A stretch of 64,000 bases of DNA from Ferrimonas sp. YFM (lineage in GTDB: Bacteria; Pseudomonadota; Gammaproteobacteria; Enterobacterales; Shewanellaceae): contig NZ_AP027368.1 in NCBI RefSeq assembly GCF_030296015.1, forward strand, positions 992,001 through 1,056,000, read 5' to 3'. The position numbers were made by a program, and so were the translations under genes. The notes beneath the pieces were generated by a model that searched no databases, was not told the origin of the DNA, and saw only the letters and a program-made list of their open reading frames with translations. This document shows positions 59,205 to 64,000 of the stretch, one piece after another. Position 1 is the first letter of the stretch. The number at the start of each line of letters is the position of its first letter.

Positions 59205-60299
59205 ATGAATAAAAAAATATTAGCTTTACCACTGGCTCTATTTCTTGTGAGCAATACCGCAAGTGCCGTTGAAGTGGGTGGGAATGTCCGTGTTAACTAT
59301 GCTTGGAAGGATTTCAGTGAGTCCTCCAAAGCCACCTCGGGCGACTTTGATTTCAATATGTTTGCCATCAAGCTGTCTGAGGACTGGGATGATTACGGTG
59401 TGGCGGCGGAGTACCGTTTCACCGACTCCTACGACTACCTCAAGTATGCCTACGCCTACTGGAATGCCAGCGACGATCTGACCTTTAAACTGGGCGTGGT
59501 TGAGAAGGCATTTGGTAACAAGAACTTCGCTTCTCACAACTGGTGGTACAGCTTGAACTACTACCTGGGATTCGAAGATGACTGGGGCGTGGGTGCCAAC
59601 CTGTCCTATAAAAAAGGTCCTTGGGAAACAGAGTTTTCCTTCCACCAAGGGGCCACTTATGGTGCCAGTGATTACCGTCATTACGCCGGTACCGTAAGCT
59701 CCGGCACCATCGGGGACAACACCTACAACAACGAAGAGCGCAACACCTTCGATCTGCGTCAGTCCTATCGCCTGGATGGGGAAAACTACCAGCTGCTGCT
59801 GGGTGCCTCTCTGGAATATGGCCAGCTGTACAACGCCGTTGAAAACGAGTCTGGCGATACCTTCACCTGGGCCGCTCACGGTGATCTGTCCATGGGCGAG
59901 TGGGGCCTGCAACTGCAATATCTGGATTACAGCTTCGACCAATATGACGATGGCGAAGTGGACACCAATAAGATTGGTATTGGCGCAGTAACTGGTTTCT
60001 ATGAAGTGGCCAGCGAAGGCAAAATTCTTACCGCCAACGTTTCCAAGAAATTCCCTATGAGCTGGGGAACCATCACTCTGTATAACGACTACAGCGTACT
60101 TCAGCCCGATGAGGCCGGTTTTGATGATTCTATTCTGAACTCCACTGGTTTCTCTGTTGCCTATAAGCAGTTCTTTGTTTATGTCGATTACTACAATGCC
60201 AAGAACGTTCTGTGGCTGGGCGGAAACAGCCTGGGTCTGGAGCAAGCTTCTGGCGACTGGAACGGCCGATTCAACATTAATATGCAGTACTACTTCTAA
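59205..60299 (+). CDS. Outer-membrane porin in the cai operon
   Basis: A 364-aa beta-barrel protein. A signal peptide ends after NTASA (residue ~22); the mature part alternates aromatic and polar residues and ends INMQYYF, the C-terminal Phe signal for BAM assembly. It resembles general or putative porins of Gram-negative bacteria, but I cannot name a closer family. It precedes caiT by ~200 bp with no terminator seen, so it is probably part of the cai transcript and may admit carnitine or related quaternary amines across the outer membrane (inference). GGAGG lies 10 bases upstream of the ATG. E. coli cai has no such gene. Confidence 0.85.
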   Translation: MNKKILALPLALFLVSNTASAVEVGGNVRVNYAWKDFSESSKATSGDFDFNMFAIKLSEDWDDYGVAAEYRFTDSYDYLKYAYAYWNASDDLTFKLGVVEKAFGNKNFASHNWWYSLNYYLGFEDDWGVGANLSYKKGPWETEFSFHQGATYGASDYRHYAGTVSSGTIGDNTYNNEERNTFDLRQSYRLDGENYQLLLGASLEYGQLYNAVENESGDTFTWAAHGDLSMGEWGLQLQYLDYSFDQYDDGEVDTNKIGIGAVTGFYEVASEGKILTANVSKKFPMSWGTITLYNDYSVLQPDEAGFDDSILNSTGFSVAYKQFFVYVDYYNAKNVLWLGGNSLGLEQASGDWNGRFNINMQYYF

Positions 60300-60376
60300 T
60301 AAGCCTCTGGCTAAATTAGAAACGACTTAATATTGCCTCGCTAGGGGCACGTAAAAAACAACTCACTCCATTAGGA

Positions 60377-60394
60377 CGATATATATAAATATCG
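60377..60394 (+). promoter_or_regulatory. AT-rich perfect palindrome before caiT
   Basis: CGATAT (60377-60382) and ATATCG (60389-60394) flank ATATAA. It lies 100 bp before caiT in the 196-bp porin-caiT gap. It may be an internal promoter (TATA-like core), an operator or a weak hairpin, and none of these can be told apart from sequence alone. Confidence 0.3.
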
Positions 60395-60495
60395 GCCCGG
60401 GCATGACTTTGCCTAAAAACAGAGTGGGAATAAATACAAATCACAACTTGTCGATGGGCTTAATTAAGAACGTCGACAGATATGGAGATTTTAGG

Positions 60496-62031
60496 ATGAC
60501 CGGTGTACAAGCATTAAAAGGCGTACTCCCGAAAAAAGTGGGGATCGAGAAGACCGTATTCTTCCCCTCACTGCTGATCGTGATCCTGCTGTCCTACCTG
60601 ACCGTCAGGGACCTGGATGCAGCCAATCAGGCGATCAATGCGGTATTCCATTACCTGACCCACAGCTGGGGCTGGGCCTTCGAGTGGTACATGATCGCCC
60701 TGGCCGTCGGCTGGGCCTGGCTGGTGTGGGGCCCCTACGCCAACAACCGCCTGGGCCAGGAGGAGCCTGAGTTCAGTACCGGAAGCTGGATCTTCCTGAT
60801 GTTCGCGTCCTGTACCTCTGCTGCGGTTCTCTACTGGGGTTCTCTGGAAGCGTACTACTACCTGACCTACCCACCGTTCGAGCTTGAGTCCATGTCGGTC
60901 CAGGCAAAAGAGCTGGGCGTGGCCTACAGCCTGTTCCACTGGGGCCCACTGCCCTGGATGGGCTATGGTTTCTTCACCGTGGCACTGGGTTACTTCCTGT
61001 TCGTGAAGAAGATGGACGTGGTTCGCCCCAGTGGCACCCTGGAGCCTGTACTGGGCAAGCATCATAAGGGCCTCGCCGGTACCATCATCGACAACATCTA
61101 TGTGGTTGCCCTGATTCTGGCCATGGGCACCAGCCTGGGCCTGGCCACACCTCTGGTGACCGAGTGCATCCAGTGGCTGTTCGGCATTCCCCGCACCATC
61201 GAAGTGGATACTTTCGTTATCTCCGTGTGGATCATCTTCAACGCCGTGTGTGTGGCCTTTGGCCTGACCAAGGGCATTAAGATCGCCAGTGACCTGCGCA
61301 GCTACCTGAGCATCATCATGCTGGTGTGGGTGTTCCTCATCGGCGCCACCAGTTTCACCGTGAACTACTTCACCGAGTCCGTGGGCGTGATGATCAGCTA
61401 CCTGCCCCGCATGCTGTTCTACACCAGCTCCATCAGTGAAGGCAGCTGGCCTCAGGACTGGACCGTATTCTACTGGGCCTGGTGGGTGGTGTACGGCATC
61501 CAGATGTGCATCTTCCTGGCCAAGATCTCCCGCGGCCGTACCGTGCGTCAGCTGTGCCTGACCATGGTGGGTGGCCTGACCGCCTCTACCTGGTTCCTGT
61601 GGACCATCCTGGGCTCCAACACCGTCAACCTGATGCACGAAAGCATCATCAACATGGGTGCGCTGATTCAGGAGCATGGTGCGCCAAGAGCCATCATCGA
61701 GACCTGGGCGGCCCTGCCCATGAGCACCATCACCATGTGGGGCTTCTTCATTCTCTGCTTCCTGGCCACGGTAACCCTGATCAACGCCTGTTCCTACACC
61801 CTGGCCATGTCCACCTGTAAGGGTGTGGACGCCGACAACGAGCCACCGGTGTGGATTCGCGTGGGCTGGTCCGTGCTGGTGGGTGTTATCGGCATCGTGT
61901 TGCTCTCCCTGGGCGGCCTCAAGCCACTTCAGACCGCCATCATCGCCGGCGGTGCGCCCCTGGTGATCGTCAACATCCTGGTGATCATGTCCTTCCTCAA
62001 GGACGCCAAGCGCAATAAGTGGGCGGATTAG
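60496..62031 (+). CDS. caiT: L-carnitine/gamma-butyrobetaine antiporter CaiT
   Basis: A 511-aa BCCT carrier with 12 helices. It exchanges external L-carnitine for internal gamma-butyrobetaine. It is nearly collinear with E. coli CaiT (504 aa). Shared blocks include [56 protein letters not shown], the Trp box [28 protein letters not shown] and [20 protein letters not shown]. The ATG at 60496 is chosen over an open frame from 60403 because GGAG is 8 bases upstream and the conserved part begins shortly after it. It starts the caiTAB block, downstream of the porin gene. Confidence 0.97.
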   Translation: MTGVQALKGVLPKKVGIEKTVFFPSLLIVILLSYLTVRDLDAANQAINAVFHYLTHSWGWAFEWYMIALAVGWAWLVWGPYANNRLGQEEPEFSTGSWIFLMFASCTSAAVLYWGSLEAYYYLTYPPFELESMSVQAKELGVAYSLFHWGPLPWMGYGFFTVALGYFLFVKKMDVVRPSGTLEPVLGKHHKGLAGTIIDNIYVVALILAMGTSLGLATPLVTECIQWLFGIPRTIEVDTFVISVWIIFNAVCVAFGLTKGIKIASDLRSYLSIIMLVWVFLIGATSFTVNYFTESVGVMISYLPRMLFYTSSISEGSWPQDWTVFYWAWWVVYGIQMCIFLAKISRGRTVRQLCLTMVGGLTASTWFLWTILGSNTVNLMHESIINMGALIQEHGAPRAIIETWAALPMSTITMWGFFILCFLATVTLINACSYTLAMSTCKGVDADNEPPVWIRVGWSVLVGVIGIVLLSLGGLKPLQTAIIAGGAPLVIVNILVIMSFLKDAKRNKWAD

Positions 62032-62089
62032 ATTCCATTTGGTGACGACCTACGTCCCCTGAAAGCAAGTAAACAGAAGGTATTGAAAT

Positions 62090-63226
62090 ATGGACTACAG
62101 ATTGACCGACGAGCAGGAACTGTTTGTCAAAGGCGTACGTGACCTGATGGAGCGCGAAAACTGGGAAGCCTACTTCGCTGAGTGCGATGAGACCAGCACC
62201 TACCCCGAGCGTTTCGTTAAGGAGCTGGCGGAGATGGGCATCGACAGCCTGCTGCTGCCGGAAGAGCACGACGGCTTCGACGCCGGCCTGACCACCCTGG
62301 CGGTGATCTGGGAAGAGCTGGGTCGCCTGGGTGCCCCCACCTATGTGCTGTACCAGCTGGCGGGCTTCACCACAGTGCTGCGTGAAGGCACCGACGAGCA
62401 GATCGACAAGATCATGTCCCTGCGCGGTACCGGCAAGCAGATGTGGAACTCCGCCATCACCGAGCCCGGCGCCGGCTCCGATGTGGGCAGCCTGACCACC
62501 AACTACCTGCGTAAGGATGGCAAGATCTACCTCAACGGCAGCAAGTGCTTCATCACCTCTGCCGCAGGTTGCCCCTTCCTGGTGGTGATGGCCCGTGACG
62601 CGTCCTCCGAGACTCCGGTGTTCTCCGAGTTCTTCGTAGACATGACCAAGGCCGGCATCAAGCTGAGCAAGCTGCCTAAGCTGGGCCTGAAGATGGACAG
62701 CTGCTGCGAAGTGACCTTCACCGACGTCGAGCTGGAGGAGAAGGATTTCTTCGGTGCCGAAGGCAACGGCTTCAACCGGGTGAAGGAGGAGTTCGACATG
62801 GAGCGCTTCCTGGTGGCCTGCACCAACTACGGCACCGCTTACTGCGCCTTCGAGGACGCGGCCAAGTACGCCAACCAGCGGGTTCAGTTCGGTCAGGCCA
62901 TCGGCCGTACCCAGCTGATCCAGGAGAAGTTCGCTCACATGGCCATCCGCCTGAGCAACATGAAGAACATGATCTACCACGTGGCCTGGAAGGCGGACAA
63001 CGGCATGATGACCTCCGGCGATGCCGCCATGTGCAAGTTCTACTGTGCCAACGCGGCCTTCGAGGTGGTGGACTCCGCCATGCAGGTGCTGGGCGGTTAC
63101 GCCATCGCCGGCGAACATCGCATCAGCCGCTTCTGGCGAGACCTGCGGGTTGACCGCGTCTCTGGCGGTTCCGATGAGATGCAGATCCTGACCCTGGGTC
63201 GAGCAGTACTGAAAGAGTACCGCTAA
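62090..63226 (+). CDS. caiA: Crotonobetainyl-CoA reductase CaiA
   Basis: A 378-aa acyl-CoA-dehydrogenase-family flavoprotein that reduces crotonobetainyl-CoA to gamma-butyrobetainyl-CoA in anaerobic carnitine respiration. It matches E. coli CaiA (380 aa) almost throughout, for example [55 protein letters not shown] and [26 protein letters not shown] is 10 bases before the ATG. It lies between caiT and caiB. A close paralogue is encoded at 48764-49915. Electrons are expected from FixABCX, encoded divergently. Confidence 0.97.
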   Translation: MDYRLTDEQELFVKGVRDLMERENWEAYFAECDETSTYPERFVKELAEMGIDSLLLPEEHDGFDAGLTTLAVIWEELGRLGAPTYVLYQLAGFTTVLREGTDEQIDKIMSLRGTGKQMWNSAITEPGAGSDVGSLTTNYLRKDGKIYLNGSKCFITSAAGCPFLVVMARDASSETPVFSEFFVDMTKAGIKLSKLPKLGLKMDSCCEVTFTDVELEEKDFFGAEGNGFNRVKEEFDMERFLVACTNYGTAYCAFEDAAKYANQRVQFGQAIGRTQLIQEKFAHMAIRLSNMKNMIYHVAWKADNGMMTSGDAAMCKFYCANAAFEVVDSAMQVLGGYAIAGEHRISRFWRDLRVDRVSGGSDEMQILTLGRAVLKEYR

Positions 63227-63233
63227 GCAAGGA

Positions 63234-63274
63234 GCCCGGGGGAGAGATTCCCCCGGGCAGCCGCCACCGGCGGC
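63234..63274 (+). other. Two consecutive hairpins between caiA and caiB
   Basis: GCCCGGGGGA (63234-63243) and TCCCCCGGGC (63249-63258) form a perfect 10-bp stem, and GCCGCC and GGCGGC (63260-63274) form a second stem with a 3-base loop. No T-run follows either. They start 7 bases after the caiA stop and end ~37 bases before caiB, so attenuation or message protection is likelier than termination. Confidence 0.6.
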
Positions 63275-63311
63275 GCTCCAACACAGACAGATTTTGAAAA
63301 GGACGACCATC

Positions 63312-64000
63312 ATGTCCCAAAAGCTTTTCACTCCCGAGTTCGGCCCCCTGGCGGGCGTACGGGTTGTATTCTCCGGCATCGAAATTGCCGGTCCCTTCTC
63401 TGCCCAGATGATGGCGGAGTGGGGCGCCGAGGTGATCTGGATTGAGAACGTGGCTTACACCGACACCATCCGGGTGCAGCCCAACTACCCAGAGCTGTCG
63501 CGCCGTAACCTGCATGCCCTCTCCCTGAACATCTTCAAGGATGAGGGGCGCGAGGCCTTCCTCAAGCTGATGGAGACCACCGACATCTTCATCGAAGCCA
63601 GCAAAGGGCCCGCCTTTGCCCGCCGTGGCATCACCGATGAATTGCTGTGGGAGCGCAACCCCAAGCTGGTGATCGCCCACCTGTCCGGTTTCGGTCAGTA
63701 CGGCACCGACGAGTACACCAACCTGGCGGCTTACAACACCATCGCCCAGGGCTTCAGTGGCTACCTGATGCAGAACGGCGACATCGAACAGCCTGCCGCT
63801 GCCTTCCCCTATGCCGCCGACTACTTCTCCGGCCTGACCGTGACCAGTGCCGCCCTGGCGGCGTTCCACAAGGCCAAGGAGACCGGTAAGGGCGAGAGCA
63901 TCGACGTGGCCATGTATGAAGTGATGCTGCGTATGGGCCAGTACTTCATGATGGACTACTTCAACGGCGGCAAGATGGCCCCCCGTCAGTACAAGGGACG
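63312..64000 (+). CDS. caiB: L-carnitine CoA-transferase CaiB, N-terminal part (runs off the window)
   Basis: The first 229 codons of a class III (family III) CoA-transferase that moves CoA among gamma-butyrobetaine, crotonobetaine and carnitine. It follows E. coli CaiB nearly residue for residue: [59 protein letters not shown] and [17 protein letters not shown]. The catalytic Asp is D170 in YAADYFSGL (D169 in E. coli numbering). AGGAC is 7 bases upstream of the ATG. The C-terminal ~175 residues, and any caiC, caiD or caiE, lie beyond the right edge. Confidence 0.97.
   Translation, partial: MSQKLFTPEFGPLAGVRVVFSGIEIAGPFSAQMMAEWGAEVIWIENVAYTDTIRVQPNYPELSRRNLHALSLNIFKDEGREAFLKLMETTDIFIEASKGPAFARRGITDELLWERNPKLVIAHLSGFGQYGTDEYTNLAAYNTIAQGFSGYLMQNGDIEQPAAAFPYAADYFSGLTVTSAALAAFHKAKETGKGESIDVAMYEVMLRMGQYFMMDYFNGGKMAPRQYKG

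Noticed and set aside
1-64000. tRNA, rRNA, insertion sequences, prophage or integrative-element boundaries
   Set aside because: No cloverleaf-like tRNA ends, transposase, integrase or flanking direct repeats were recognised on reading the window.

Overview
The window is about 57-60% GC by eye and is dense with genes typical of a marine gammaproteobacterium of the Shewanella/Ferrimonas type. Evidence is the nlpI, deoCABD, ytjB-serB-radA and ettA neighbourhood, a Bpf/Lap-type adhesin locus with its c-di-GMP switch, and an anaerobic carnitine (cai/fix) locus. The base composition is nearer Ferrimonas than Shewanella. The genus is an inference.

Region 1 (1-3.4 kb): the 3' end of nlpI meets a reverse-strand periplasmic linear alkylsulfatase, and both share a terminator. 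A 0.9-kb AT-richer leader with two hairpins then precedes the adhesin gene.

Region 2 (3.4-30.8 kb): a complete cell-surface adhesin system. The 6039-residue RTX adhesin carries a LapG-type cleavage motif, 38 exactly 279-bp tandem repeats, a VWA domain and an RTX/type I secretion tail. It is followed by a TolC-like outer-membrane channel, an OmpA-family protein, the LapG-like periplasmic protease and the LapD-like inside-out c-di-GMP receptor. A small reverse-strand gene comes next, then the type I ABC exporter and its membrane fusion partner. Inferred logic: high c-di-GMP makes LapD hold LapG, so the adhesin stays anchored; low c-di-GMP frees LapG, which cuts the adhesin off.

Region 3 (30.8-51.8 kb): housekeeping genes. 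These are prfC, a 46-aa protein overlapping a TatD-family nuclease, and a nucleoside salvage block: inner-membrane transporter nupC, outer-membrane channel tsx and deoCABD. Then come ytjB/serB, an alpha/beta hydrolase, two PilZ proteins on either side of radA, a second caiA-like acyl-CoA dehydrogenase, and ettA.

Region 4 (51.9-64 kb): a carnitine/betaine island. On the reverse strand lie fixABCX (electron transfer to crotonobetainyl-CoA reduction), a YaaU-like MFS transporter and a second BCCT transporter. Diverging from fixA are a porin, caiT, caiA and the start of caiB, which runs off the window. The layout matches the E. coli cai/fix divergon, with a porin, an extra BCCT carrier and a second CaiA added.

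No tRNA, rRNA, CRISPR array, insertion sequence or prophage gene was seen. The points most worth following up are the mosaic repeat array of the adhesin and the enlarged carnitine locus.
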